Shown piece after piece: positions 26,381 to 35,057 of a stretch of 64,000 nucleotides of DNA (its first letter is position 1; each line of letters opens with the position of its first letter). The position numbers and the translations under genes were made by a program. A model generated the notes under the pieces. The model saw only the letters and a list, made by a program, of their open reading frames with translations. It was not told where the DNA came from and searched no databases. This stretch comes from Achromobacter sp. HZ34 (GTDB lineage Bacteria > Pseudomonadota > Gammaproteobacteria > Burkholderiales > Burkholderiaceae_B). The stretch covers positions 1 to 64,000 of the forward strand of contig NZ_NJIX01000011.1 in the NCBI RefSeq assembly GCF_002209485.1, written 5' to 3'.

Positions 26381-26479
26381 CTTATTTGTATTGTTTGTCT
26401 GATTTGTCTTGTTGCCTGACACTGTGAGTGCCCCCCTTGAAAAGGGTACTGGAGGTGCAACATAAGCGTGGCGGCCATA

Positions 26480-26513
26480 AAAAAACATCGCGCCGATTGG
26501 CGCGATGTTTTTT
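26480..26513. terminator. Bidirectional terminator of the H-NS gene
   Basis: AAAAAACATCGCGCC (26480-26494), loop GATT, GGCGCGATGTTTTTT (26499-26513): a perfect 15-pair stem with T runs on both strands. It is the terminator of the minus-strand hns-like gene. Confidence 0.9.
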
Positions 26514-26577
26514 GCAGGGCCTGCTAATGGCTGAGCCCCAGGGCTGAAAACCCAGGGCAGGCCCACGATTCCGGTGT

Positions 26578-26943
26578 TTACTGGATGAGAAAGCTGTCGC
26601 GCTTGGCGCCTTCCGCTTCGGCGGCGGTCAACCAGCGCGGCGCCTTGCCACGGCCGCTCCAGGTTTCGCCCGTGTCAGGGTGGCGATACTTGGGCGCCAC
26701 GGCGCGTTTGGCACGGGGAGCAGCGGGCGCGGCACCCTTGCGCGCGGCAGCAGGCGCACGAGCCGGTTTGCCAAAAGCCGCGGCGATTTCTTCGGGAGTG
26801 ATATTGTATTCACGCATCGATCGAATGATCGTTGCCACCACGGGCTTGCGCCGCTTGGTGTGCAGCAGTTCGGCCCGCTTGCGGAGTTTGCCGATTTCCT
26901 TTTCTATCTTGGCCTGCTGTGCCGCGTAGTTTTCTCTAACCAT
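26578..26943 (-). CDS. H-NS-family nucleoid protein (BpH3-like)
   Basis: 121 residues. An N-terminal coiled coil for oligomerisation (about 5-45, Lys/Glu/Arg-rich) is joined by an Ala/Pro/Lys linker to the C-terminal DNA-binding motif at about 85-105, KYRHPDTGETWSGRGKAPRWL-like, with the core TWSGRGKAPRWL. H-NS proteins bind AT-rich DNA and silence horizontally acquired or AT-rich genes; the layout is that of the Bordetella BpH3 type. The Ala-rich linker is longer than in E. coli H-NS. It is flanked by unusually AT-rich intergenic DNA on both sides, which could be its own binding region. Confidence 0.92.
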   Translation of the reverse strand: MVRENYAAQQAKIEKEIGKLRKRAELLHTKRRKPVVATIIRSMREYNITPEEIAAAFGKPARAPAAARKGAAPAAPRAKRAVAPKYRHPDTGETWSGRGKAPRWLTAAEAEGAKRDSFLIQ

Positions 26944-27094
26944 GGTGCTGTGATCCTTATTATGGAAATTCGGTTTTCCCGACAGGATGAAGTTTATTGT
27001 ATCCGCAATGGTACAAAATTTATACGGCTATTATCCTCAGAATTCTTGAATCCATATGTTTCAGCCTAATGATTGTTCAAGGAACGAATCAACC

Positions 27095-27895
27095 ATGTCC
27101 TTCAAAGTCGCCGCAATTCAAATGGTCAGTACCCCGGACGTGCAGGAAAATCTCGACGCGGCGGGGGCGCTGATCGCGCAGGCAGCGCAAGAAGGGGCCA
27201 GGCTCGTCGCTTTGCCCGAATATTTTTGCCTGATGGGGCGTAAAGACACTGATAAGGTGGCGGCGCGCGAATCGGAGGGCAACGGGCCGATCCAGGCATT
27301 CCTGGCGCAGCAGGCGCGCCAGCACGGCATATATGTCGTGGGCGGTACCTTGCCCGTGGAAAGTCCCGACCCGAACCGAGTCTATAACACCACGTTTGTA
27401 TATGGGCCGGATGGTGGGCAGATTGCGCGCTATGACAAAATTCACCTGTTCAACTTCCAGCGTGGCACGGATTCGTTTGACGAAGCGACGAGCATACGGC
27501 CCGGCACGATGCCGCGAGTTTTCGATGCCCCATTCGGAAAAATCGGTTTGTCGGTTTGCTATGACCTGCGTTTTCCTGAGCTGTATCGAGCTTTTGGAGA
27601 CGTTAGCTTGATTTTGGTTCCAGCCGCCTTCACTTATACGACTGGCAAGGCGCATTGGGAGCTGCTGCTGCGTACGCGCGCGGTGGAAAACCAGTGCTAT
27701 GTGCTGGCCCCGGCGCAGGGCGGTGTGCACCCGACCGGGCGCCGCACCTGGGGCCAATCCATGCTGATCGACCCGTGGGGCGAAATTGTCGCGCAATTGC
27801 CCGAGGGGCCGGGCGTGGTGGCGGGTAACATAGACCCCGATCGTCTTCAGGAAGTCCGGGCGTCCTTGCCGGCATTGCGGCACCGCGTCATGTAA
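27095..27895 (+). CDS. Carbon-nitrogen hydrolase, Nit1/Nit2-like omega-amidase family
   Basis: 266 residues from ATG 27095, chosen because AAGGA lies upstream and the family starts with KVAAIQM; an ATG 13 codons earlier adds unrelated residues. The catalytic triad is E42 (LPEYF), K115 (DKIHLF) and C155 (SVCYDLRFPE). The family cleaves C-N bonds of amides; Nit1-type enzymes act on deaminated glutathione and Nit2 types on omega-amides. The two cannot be separated with confidence here. It lies 89 bases upstream of tldD, a common neighbour in related genomes. Confidence 0.9.
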   Translation: MSFKVAAIQMVSTPDVQENLDAAGALIAQAAQEGARLVALPEYFCLMGRKDTDKVAARESEGNGPIQAFLAQQARQHGIYVVGGTLPVESPDPNRVYNTTFVYGPDGGQIARYDKIHLFNFQRGTDSFDEATSIRPGTMPRVFDAPFGKIGLSVCYDLRFPELYRAFGDVSLILVPAAFTYTTGKAHWELLLRTRAVENQCYVLAPAQGGVHPTGRRTWGQSMLIDPWGEIVAQLPEGPGVVAGNIDPDRLQEVRASLPALRHRVM

Positions 27896-27984
27896 TACGT
27901 ATATTGTCTACATCGCGCACCGGACAATTACTGCTTATCCAAAAAGCGTGAACAAATTGTGAAAGTTCGACATCGAGTCTCGCC

Positions 27985-29445
27985 ATGAAAATTACCGATC
28001 CTGCCATTCAGTCGCTCGCCACCGCTAAAACCTTGTTGCTCGACCCCTGGGGATTGAGCGAGGTGGATATGGCGCGCGCGCTCGGTGAAATATTCACCCA
28101 CAAGGTGGATTACGCCGATCTTTATTTCCAATACACGCGCAGCGAAGGCTGGAGCCTGGAAGAGGGCATCGTCAAGACCGGCAGTTTTTCCATCGGCCAA
28201 GGCGTGGGCGTGCGCGCCATCAGTGGCGAGAAAACCGCTTTCGCCTATTCCGACTCGCTGTCGCCGGAGGCTTTGCTGTCGTCGGCGCGCACGGTGCGCA
28301 GCATCGCCCGCCAGGGCGCGGGCAAGGCACGCGTCACCGCGCCGGCCGACCCCGGACCGGGGCGTGGCCTGTATCCGGCCATCGATCCTTTGCTGACGAT
28401 GGGCGCGCCCGACAAGGTGGCGCTGCTGGAACGCGTCGAACGCATGGCGCGTGCGCGTGATCCGCATGTCATCCAGGTCATGGCCGGCCTGGGGGCCGAG
28501 TACGACGTGATCCTGGTGGCGGGCAGCGATGGCCGCCTGGCCGCCGACGTGCGCCCGCTGGTGCGCCTGTCGTTGACCGTGATCGCCGAGCGGGACGGAC
28601 GGCGGGAAATGGGCCATGCGGGCGGCGGCGGCCGTTCCGGGCTGGGGTATTTCACCGATGACATCCTGCGCGGCTATGTCGAGCACGCCGTGCATGAAGC
28701 CATGGTCAACCTGGACGCGCGGCCCGCGCCCGCCGGCGAGATGACGGTGGTGCTGGGCTCGGGCTGGCCCGGCATCCTGCTGCATGAAGCCGTGGGCCAC
28801 GGTCTGGAAGGCGATTTCAATCGCAAGGGCTCCAGCGTGTTTTCCGGCCGTATCGGCCAGCGCGTGGCGTCCAAGGGCGTGACCGTGATCGACGATGGCA
28901 CCATTCCGGACCGCCGTGGTTCGCTGAATGTGGACGACGAAGGCAATTCGACGCAGCAGAATGTGCTGATCGAGGACGGCATCCTGCGCGGTTATATGCA
29001 GGACACCATGAACGCGCGCCTGATGAAAACGTCGGCCACCGGCAATGGCCGGCGCGAATCGTTCGCGCACCTGCCCATGCCGCGCATGACCAATACCTAC
29101 ATGCTGGCGGGCGCGACGCCGCCCGAGGAAATCATTTCTTCGGTCAAGCGCGGTTTGTATGCGGTCAATTTCGGCGGCGGCCAGGTGGACATCACCAGCG
29201 GCAAATTCGTTTTCTCCGCGTCCGAGGCCTACATGATCGAAAACGGCAAGGTGACGTATCCCGTCAAGGGCGCCACGCTTATCGGCAACGGTCCGGATGC
29301 CATGAACAAGGTCACCATGATCGGCAATGACCTGCGCCTGGATTCCGGCGTTGGCACGTGTGGCAAGGAAGGCCAGAGTGTGCCGGTGGGAGTGGGGATG
29401 CCCACGGTGCGGATGGAAGGGCTGACGGTGGGCGGTACGGCTTGA
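27985..29445 (+). CDS. tldD: Metalloprotease TldD
   Basis: 486 residues. The HEXXXH zinc motif is H267-E268-A-V-G-H272 in [13 protein letters not shown]. TldD pairs with TldE/PmbA as a cytosolic protease that degrades unfolded peptides and matures some ribosomal peptides; no pmbA is in this window. The C-terminal [18 protein letters not shown] block is typical of the family. A hairpin terminator at 29501 closes the transcript before the aroG leader begins. Confidence 0.96.
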   Translation: MKITDPAIQSLATAKTLLLDPWGLSEVDMARALGEIFTHKVDYADLYFQYTRSEGWSLEEGIVKTGSFSIGQGVGVRAISGEKTAFAYSDSLSPEALLSSARTVRSIARQGAGKARVTAPADPGPGRGLYPAIDPLLTMGAPDKVALLERVERMARARDPHVIQVMAGLGAEYDVILVAGSDGRLAADVRPLVRLSLTVIAERDGRREMGHAGGGGRSGLGYFTDDILRGYVEHAVHEAMVNLDARPAPAGEMTVVLGSGWPGILLHEAVGHGLEGDFNRKGSSVFSGRIGQRVASKGVTVIDDGTIPDRRGSLNVDDEGNSTQQNVLIEDGILRGYMQDTMNARLMKTSATGNGRRESFAHLPMPRMTNTYMLAGATPPEEIISSVKRGLYAVNFGGGQVDITSGKFVFSASEAYMIENGKVTYPVKGATLIGNGPDAMNKVTMIGNDLRLDSGVGTCGKEGQSVPVGVGMPTVRMEGLTVGGTA

Positions 29446-29500
29446 TCGGACTGTGACGCGCCGCATTTTGACCCGGCGGCAGTAAGGCCGGACTGGAATG

Positions 29501-29530
29501 GCCGCCCTGGATTTTGCAGGGCGGCTTTCT
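29501..29530 (+). terminator. Terminator after tldD
   Basis: GCCGCCCTG (29501-29509) pairs with CAGGGCGGC (29517-29525), followed by TTTCT. It isolates the downstream aroG leader region from tldD transcription. Confidence 0.75.
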
Positions 29531-29561
29531 CATTACAAATTTTTGTGCTATGGTTGCCCCC

Positions 29562-29657
29562 ATGAATACCGCAATCCCGTCCGTCGGCACTGGCCGATTT
29601 TATTTTTATTTTGGCTTTCCGATGCCGCTGGCGGAGGAAGGATTGCGCGCAACCTGA
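29562..29657 (+). CDS. aroG leader peptide, Phe/Tyr-rich (attenuator)
   Basis: 31 codons from ATG 29562 to TGA 29655-29657; an in-frame ATG at 29550 would add four residues. Residues 13-19 read FYFYFGF, so six of seven codons are Phe or Tyr, the end products of the pathway the next gene starts. A terminator hairpin begins 27 bases after the stop. This is the classic form of a ribosome-mediated attenuation leader. No good Shine-Dalgarno is visible, so initiation may be near-leaderless. Confidence 0.8.
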   Translation: MNTAIPSVGTGRFYFYFGFPMPLAEEGLRAT

Positions 29658-29710
29658 AGTTTGCACAGAATCCCCCCAAAAAAGCCGCCAGCTTACTGGC
29701 GGCTTTTTTT
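29581..29710 (+). promoter_or_regulatory. Transcription attenuator of aroG
   Basis: Terminator: GCCGCCAG (29684-29691), loop CTTA, CTGGCGGC (29696-29703), then T7 (29704-29710). Antiterminator: GCTGGCGG (29627-29634) is complementary to CCGCCAGC (29685-29692), the left terminator arm. A protector pairing is also possible between CCGTCGGCA (29581-29589) and TGCCGCTGG (29623-29631). Stalling at the Phe/Tyr codons (29598-29618) would free the second segment and favour readthrough into aroG. Confidence 0.8.
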
Positions 29711-29751
29711 ATGTCCGCCAGCCTGGCAACCCCACCCAGGAAGGAAATAAC

Positions 29752-30825
29752 GTGTCTCACAATACCGACGATCTGCGTATCCGCGAAATCAAGGAACTGA
29801 CGCCGCCCGCTCACGTGATGCGTGAATTCTCGTGTACCCAAACCGCTTCCGCGGTGGTGCACGATACGCGCCAGGCGCTGCATCGTATTCTGCATGGCAT
29901 GGACGACAGGCTGGCCGTGGTAATCGGCCCGTGCTCCATCCATGACACCAAGGCGGCGCTGGAATATGCGGATCGCTTGAAAGTGGTGCGTGAAGCGCTG
30001 AAGGCGGACCTGGAAATCGTCATGCGCGTGTATTTCGAAAAGCCGCGTACCACGGTGGGGTGGAAAGGGCTGATCAACGATCCCGATCTGGACGGCACCT
30101 TCAATATCAACAAGGGCGTGCGCGTGGCCCGCGAACTGTTGCTGGAAATCAATGACCGCGGTGTGCCCGCCGGTTGCGAATTCCTCGACATGATTACGCC
30201 GCAATATATCGCCGACCTGGTGTCGTGGGGCGCCATCGGTGCGCGCACGACGGAAAGCCAGGTGCACCGTGAATTGGCGTCGGGGCTGTCCTGCCCGGTG
30301 GGATTCAAGAATGGCACGGATGGCAATATCAAGATTGCCGTGGATGCCATCAAGGCCGCTTCGCAGCCGCACCATTTCCTGTCGGTGACCAAAGGTGGCC
30401 ATTCGGCCATCGTGTCGACCGCCGGCAACGAGGACTGCCACGTCATCCTGCGCGGCGGCAAGGCACCCAACTACGATGCCGCCAGCGTCGAGGTGGCGTG
30501 CCAGGATCTGGCCAAGGCGGGCCTGGCGCAGCGCCTGATGATAGACACCAGCCACGCCAACAGCAGCAAGAAGCCGGAAAACCAGCCCATGGTGGCCGAT
30601 GACATCGCCCGCCAGATGGAAGCCGGCGACTCGCGCATTGTCGGCTTGATGATCGAAAGCCATCTGCTGGCGGGGCGCCAGGACCTGGTGCCGGGGCAGG
30701 CGCTGACGTACGGGCAGAGCATCACCGATGGCTGCATCGACTGGGATTCGTCGGTGCAGGTGCTGGAGCGCCTGGCCAAGGCGGTACGCGAACGCCGCCG
30801 CAGCGGTTCCGCCAGCGGAAAGTAA
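29752..30825 (+). CDS. aroG: 3-deoxy-7-phosphoheptulonate (DAHP) synthase, class I
   Basis: 357 residues from GTG 29752, preceded by AGGAAGGAAA; the start gives the typical N-terminus SHNTDDLRIREIKELTPPA. The enzyme condenses phosphoenolpyruvate and erythrose 4-phosphate, the first step of the shikimate pathway. Family blocks include VVIGPCSIHD, RVYFEKPRTTVGWKGLINDP and FKNGTDGNIKIAVDAI. AroF/G/H isoenzymes differ in which amino acid inhibits them, which I cannot decide here. The upstream attenuator with Phe and Tyr codons implies expression control by charged Phe/Tyr tRNA. Confidence 0.95.
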   Translation: MSHNTDDLRIREIKELTPPAHVMREFSCTQTASAVVHDTRQALHRILHGMDDRLAVVIGPCSIHDTKAALEYADRLKVVREALKADLEIVMRVYFEKPRTTVGWKGLINDPDLDGTFNINKGVRVARELLLEINDRGVPAGCEFLDMITPQYIADLVSWGAIGARTTESQVHRELASGLSCPVGFKNGTDGNIKIAVDAIKAASQPHHFLSVTKGGHSAIVSTAGNEDCHVILRGGKAPNYDAASVEVACQDLAKAGLAQRLMIDTSHANSSKKPENQPMVADDIARQMEAGDSRIVGLMIESHLLAGRQDLVPGQALTYGQSITDGCIDWDSSVQVLERLAKAVRERRRSGSASGK

Positions 30826-30860
30826 GGCCGGGCGGGGAGGCGCGTAAAATGCCGGGTTTC

Positions 30861-30879
30861 GGGGCTGCACTGCAGCCCC
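30861..30879 (+). terminator. Inverted repeat between aroG and the FAD oxidase gene
   Basis: GGGGCTGCA and TGCAGCCCC flank a single C. It has no T run and sits 35 bases after aroG and 23 before the next start, so it may be a weak terminator or a regulatory palindrome. A TAAAAT hexamer lies just upstream (30845-30850). Confidence 0.35.
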
Positions 30880-30901
30880 AGTCCGATTTCTCAGGAACGC
30901 C

Positions 30902-32311
30902 ATGAACGCCCCCTTGCATGCCGACACTTTGCGTCGCCCGATTCCCGCCGCCTGTCTGGACGAACTGGGCGCAATTTTTGGTGATCGATTGTCGGTGGCG
31001 CAGGCCGTGCGTGAGCATCATGGCCACGACGAATCGCCGTATCCGGACCTCTTGCCCGATGCCGTGGTGTTCGCGCTGAACACCGAGGAAGTGGCGGCAT
31101 TTGCACGCATATGCAATACGTACAAGGTGCCCGTCGTACCTTATGGCGCGGGCTCTTCGCTGGAAGGGCATCTGCTGCCGGTGCAGGGTGGCATCACCCT
31201 GGACCTGTCGCGCATGAACGCGGTATTGACGCTGAACGCCGAGGACTTCACGGTGACCGTGCAGGCCGGCGTGACGCGCAAACAACTGAATGAAGAAATC
31301 CGCTCGACCGGCCTGTTTTTCCCGGTCGATCCCGGTGCCGACGCCAGCCTGGGCGGCATGGCGGCGACGCGGGCCTCGGGCACGAACGCGGTGCGCTACG
31401 GCACCATGCGCGAGAACGTGCTGTCGCTGACGGTGGTGACGGCGGACGGCCGCGTGGTGCGCACCGCCAGCCGCGCGCCCAAGTCGTCGGCCGGCTATGA
31501 CCTGACGCGCATCTTCGTCGGTAGCGAAGGCACCCTGGGCATCATTACCGAAGTGACCGTGAAGCTGTATCCGCAGCCGGAGGCGGTTTCCGCCGCGGTC
31601 TGCAATTTCTCGACGCTGGGCGATGCCGTCGATAGCGTGATCGAGATCATGCAGATGGGCATCCCTGTCGCGCGCGTGGAATTCATGGATGAACATGCCG
31701 TGCGTTCCGTCAATCTGTACAGCAAGCTCGAACTGCGTGAGACGCCGTTGCTGGTGTTCGAATTCCACGGCAGCGCCGCGGGCGTGCAGGAGCATGCGCA
31801 GGCGGTGCAGGACATCGTGCGCGAACATGGCGCCATGGATTTCGATTGGGCCGAACGTCCGGAAGACCGCAGCCGCCTGTGGTCGGCGCGCCACAACGCC
31901 TATTTCGCCGGCCTGCAGTTGCGCCCGGGCTGCCGCGCCAGCACCACCGATGTCTGCGTGCCCATCTCGGCGCTGGCTGACTGTGTCCGCGAAACCGCGC
32001 AGGATCTCGCGGATGCGCCGTTCCCCTTCACCATCGTGGGTCACGTTGGCGATGGCAACTTCCACGTCCTGATGCTGCTCGACCCGGACAGTGCCGAAGA
32101 GTGGCAGGCGTCCGAGCGCATCAACCACGCCCTGGTCCATCGCGCCATCGCGGCGGATGGCACCTGCACGGGCGAGCACGGCGTCGGCCTGCACAAGATG
32201 CAGTTCCTGGAAGAAGAGCACGGCGCCGACGCCCTGGCCCTGATGCGCAGCCTGAAACACGCCTTCGATCCCAACAACATCCTCAACCCCGGCAAGATCT
32301 TCGCCTGGTGA
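30902..32311 (+). CDS. FAD-binding oxidoreductase, D-lactate dehydrogenase (cytochrome)-like
   Basis: 469 residues of the vanillyl-alcohol-oxidase/GlcD superfamily. The PCMH-type FAD domain shows VPVVPYGAGSSLEGHLLP at about 77-93, and the C-terminal substrate domain has HVGDGNFHVLMLL and GEHGVGLHKM. LDHD-like enzymes oxidise D-lactate or other D-2-hydroxy acids, passing electrons to cytochrome c or quinone. It is a paralogue of the GlcD encoded 101 bases downstream, and substrate may be a different 2-hydroxy acid. No signal peptide is seen. Confidence 0.88.
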   Translation: MNAPLHADTLRRPIPAACLDELGAIFGDRLSVAQAVREHHGHDESPYPDLLPDAVVFALNTEEVAAFARICNTYKVPVVPYGAGSSLEGHLLPVQGGITLDLSRMNAVLTLNAEDFTVTVQAGVTRKQLNEEIRSTGLFFPVDPGADASLGGMAATRASGTNAVRYGTMRENVLSLTVVTADGRVVRTASRAPKSSAGYDLTRIFVGSEGTLGIITEVTVKLYPQPEAVSAAVCNFSTLGDAVDSVIEIMQMGIPVARVEFMDEHAVRSVNLYSKLELRETPLLVFEFHGSAAGVQEHAQAVQDIVREHGAMDFDWAERPEDRSRLWSARHNAYFAGLQLRPGCRASTTDVCVPISALADCVRETAQDLADAPFPFTIVGHVGDGNFHVLMLLDPDSAEEWQASERINHALVHRAIAADGTCTGEHGVGLHKMQFLEEEHGADALALMRSLKHAFDPNNILNPGKIFAW

Positions 32312-32412
32312 GAGACGGCTTGCAGGGGCCCGTAAAAAAGTAACCTTGGGTACTACATGGTCAAACTCCCAGGGTAAATCCCGGCCTGTGCGAATCGGTC
32401 CCTCGCGCTATC

Positions 32413-33924
32413 GTGTCCGACATGGATAAGAAGGCAGAGACCGACCTCACAGACGCTCAGACCGCGCCCCCCGCCGCGCCCGATCTGATCGCGGCGCTCC
32501 ACGCCGTATTACCCGCCCACTGCATCCTGCACCGAGAAGAAGACACCCGTCCGTTCGAATGCGACGGCCTGTCGCTGTACCGTGCCTTGCCGGCCGTCGT
32601 CTGCCTGCCCGAAACCGAGGCCCAGGTCCAGGCGATCATGCGCATCTGCCGCAAGCTCAACGCTCCCGTCGTTCCCCGCGGCGCCGGCACCGGCTTGTCC
32701 GGCGGCGCCATGCCGCATTCGCAGGGCGTGCTGCTGGGCCTGTCCAAGCTGAACCGCATCAAGCGTATCGACACCGACAGCGCGACCGCCATCGTCGAAC
32801 CCGGCGTGCGCAACCTGGCGATCTCCGAAGCCGCCGCGCCGCATGGCCTGTACTACGCCCCCGACCCATCCAGCCAGATCGCCTGCTCGATAGGCGGCAA
32901 CGTCGCCGAGAATTCGGGCGGCGTGCGCTGCATGAAATACGGCCTTACCGTGCACAACATCCTGCGCGTGCGCGTGGTCACCATAGACGGCGACATCGTC
33001 GAGCTGGGTTCGGAAGCACCCGATGCGCCCGGCCTGGACCTGCTGGCGGTCTTCATCGGTTCGGAAGGCATGCTGGGCGCGGTTACCGAGATCACCGTCA
33101 AACTGCTGCCCAAACCCGCCTGTGCCCAAGTGCTGCTGGCCAGCTTCGGCAGCGTCGAAGCCGCCGGCAACGCGGTGACGAAGATCATCGGCGCCGGCAT
33201 CATCCCCGCCGGCCTCGAAATGATGGACCGCCAGGCGATCCACATGGTGGAGCCCTTCGTGCAGGCCGGCTACGACATGGACGCGCAGGCCATCCTGCTG
33301 TGCGAATCCGACGGCACGCGCGAAGAAGTCGAACATGAAGTCGAACGCATGGAAGCCGTCTTGCAGACCGCCGGCGCCACGCGTCTGCAGGTATCCACGT
33401 CCGAGCCCGAGCGCCTGCGCTTCTGGGCCGGCCGCAAGAATGCTTTCCCCGCGGCGGGCCGCGTCTCGCCGGACTATTACTGCATGGATGGCACCATCCC
33501 GCGCCGCCACCTGGCGCGCGTACTGAAAGCCATCGAACAGATGGAAGACGAATTCGGCCTGCGTTGCGCCAACGTCTTCCACGCGGGTGACGGCAATCTG
33601 CACCCCTTGATCCTTTTCGATTCAAACAAGCCGGAAGAGACCGAACGCGCCGACAAATTTGGCGTGGCGATACTCGAACTGTGCGTACAGGTAGGAGGCA
33701 CCGTGACTGGAGAGCACGGCGTGGGCATGGAGAAAATCAATCAAATGTGTGTGCAGTTCTCGCGAGACGAACTCGACACCTTCCTGGCGGTCAAGCGAGC
33801 CTTCGATCCGCGTTGCCTGCTGAACCCTCAAAAGGTGATACCGACGCTGGCGCGCTGCGCGGAGTACGGCAAGATGCACGTACACGCCGGCGAACTACGT
33901 TTTCCTGATCTTTCGCGTTTTTAA
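32413..33924 (+). CDS. glcD: Glycolate oxidase subunit GlcD (FAD-binding)
   Basis: 503 residues. The start is GTG 32413 or ATG 32422, three codons later. FAD-binding PRGAGTGLSGGAMPHSQG and the C-terminal HAGDGNLHPLILFD and GEHGVGMEKINQM are classic GlcD motifs. GlcD is the catalytic flavin subunit that oxidises glycolate to glyoxylate, working with GlcE and GlcF at the inner membrane. glcE follows after 14 bases and glcF after another 6, so the three form an operon. No glcC regulator or glcB is nearby. Confidence 0.95.
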   Translation: MSDMDKKAETDLTDAQTAPPAAPDLIAALHAVLPAHCILHREEDTRPFECDGLSLYRALPAVVCLPETEAQVQAIMRICRKLNAPVVPRGAGTGLSGGAMPHSQGVLLGLSKLNRIKRIDTDSATAIVEPGVRNLAISEAAAPHGLYYAPDPSSQIACSIGGNVAENSGGVRCMKYGLTVHNILRVRVVTIDGDIVELGSEAPDAPGLDLLAVFIGSEGMLGAVTEITVKLLPKPACAQVLLASFGSVEAAGNAVTKIIGAGIIPAGLEMMDRQAIHMVEPFVQAGYDMDAQAILLCESDGTREEVEHEVERMEAVLQTAGATRLQVSTSEPERLRFWAGRKNAFPAAGRVSPDYYCMDGTIPRRHLARVLKAIEQMEDEFGLRCANVFHAGDGNLHPLILFDSNKPEETERADKFGVAILELCVQVGGTVTGEHGVGMEKINQMCVQFSRDELDTFLAVKRAFDPRCLLNPQKVIPTLARCAEYGKMHVHAGELRFPDLSRF

Positions 33925-33938
33925 GTCCGGGTCAGTTC

Positions 33939-35051
33939 ATGGAATTCGTCCTGTCGGAGCTGTGCGACCAGGTCATGACCGCGCACGCCGGGCATAAACC
34001 CATCTTCATCACGGGTGGCGGCAGCAAGGCCTTCTATGGCAACCATCGGCCCTTGCGGCCGCAGGATGGCCATTGCCTGCTCGACATCAATCCCTATCGT
34101 GGCATCGTCAACTACCAGCCTTCTGAACTGATGGTCACGGTTCGTGCTGGCACGCCTTTGCAAGACCTGGAGGCGGAGCTGGCCGCGCAGGGCCAGATGC
34201 TGGCCTTCGAGCCCCCCCATCACGGCAGCGGCGCCACCGTGGGCGGTTGCGTGGCCACCGGCTTGTCGGGCCCGCGCCGCATGAGCGCGGGCGCGGTGCG
34301 CGATTTCGTGCTGGGTGCGCGCCTGCTCGATGCGCAGGGCCGCGTGCTGAGTTTCGGCGGCGAGGTGATGAAGAACGTCGCGGGATATGACGTATCGCGC
34401 CTGCTGGCGGGCTCGCAAGGCATCTTCGGGGTCATCCTGGAGGTATCGCTGAAAGTGGTGCCGCGACCGATGGAAGAGTTGACGCTGTGCCTGGAGGCCG
34501 ACGAGGCACAGGCCCTGGCCCTGTTCTCGCGCTGGCGCGGCCTGCCCATGCCGGTGTCGGCGACGGCCTGGCTGCCGGTGGCGGGCACGCCCGGGCAGCT
34601 ATGGGTACGCCTGTCGGGCGCGCCGCCGGCCATCGCGGCAGGCCAGGTGCGCATCGGCGGGCAAGCCGTCGATGCCGCGGTGGCGGCGGCGCATTGGGCG
34701 TCCTTGCGCGAGCAGACGCATGCCTTCTTCGACCGCGGCCACAGCCTGTGGCGACTGGCGGTGCCGCCTGCGACGCCCCCACTGGGCCTGGGGCCCACCT
34801 TGCTGGAATGGGGCGCGGGCCAACGCTGGCTTTGCCAGGGCGCCCTGAACGATGCCGACGCCATGCGCGCGGCGGCCCAGGCCTGCGGCGGTCACGCCAC
34901 GCTGTTCCGCCCGGCGCGGCAGCAGGACATCCCGGCCGATGGCGTCTTTCATCCGCTGACACCGGGCGTGGCGCAAATTACGCGCCGCTTGAAGCAAGAG
35001 CTCGACCCTTGGGGCCTGTTCAATCCGGGCCGGCTGATCCTGGAGCTATGA
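33939..35051 (+). CDS. glcE: Glycolate oxidase subunit GlcE (FAD-binding)
   Basis: 370 residues, the shorter FAD-binding partner. It retains the PCMH fold (ITGGGSKAFYGN near 21-32 and GGCVATGLSGPRRMSAGAVRD around 98-116) with a reduced C-terminal domain ending in GLFNPGRLILEL. It is required with GlcD and GlcF for glycolate oxidase activity. It is tightly spaced between glcD and glcF. Confidence 0.95.
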   Translation: MEFVLSELCDQVMTAHAGHKPIFITGGGSKAFYGNHRPLRPQDGHCLLDINPYRGIVNYQPSELMVTVRAGTPLQDLEAELAAQGQMLAFEPPHHGSGATVGGCVATGLSGPRRMSAGAVRDFVLGARLLDAQGRVLSFGGEVMKNVAGYDVSRLLAGSQGIFGVILEVSLKVVPRPMEELTLCLEADEAQALALFSRWRGLPMPVSATAWLPVAGTPGQLWVRLSGAPPAIAAGQVRIGGQAVDAAVAAAHWASLREQTHAFFDRGHSLWRLAVPPATPPLGLGPTLLEWGAGQRWLCQGALNDADAMRAAAQACGGHATLFRPARQQDIPADGVFHPLTPGVAQITRRLKQELDPWGLFNPGRLILEL

Positions 35052-35057
35052 CGCATC

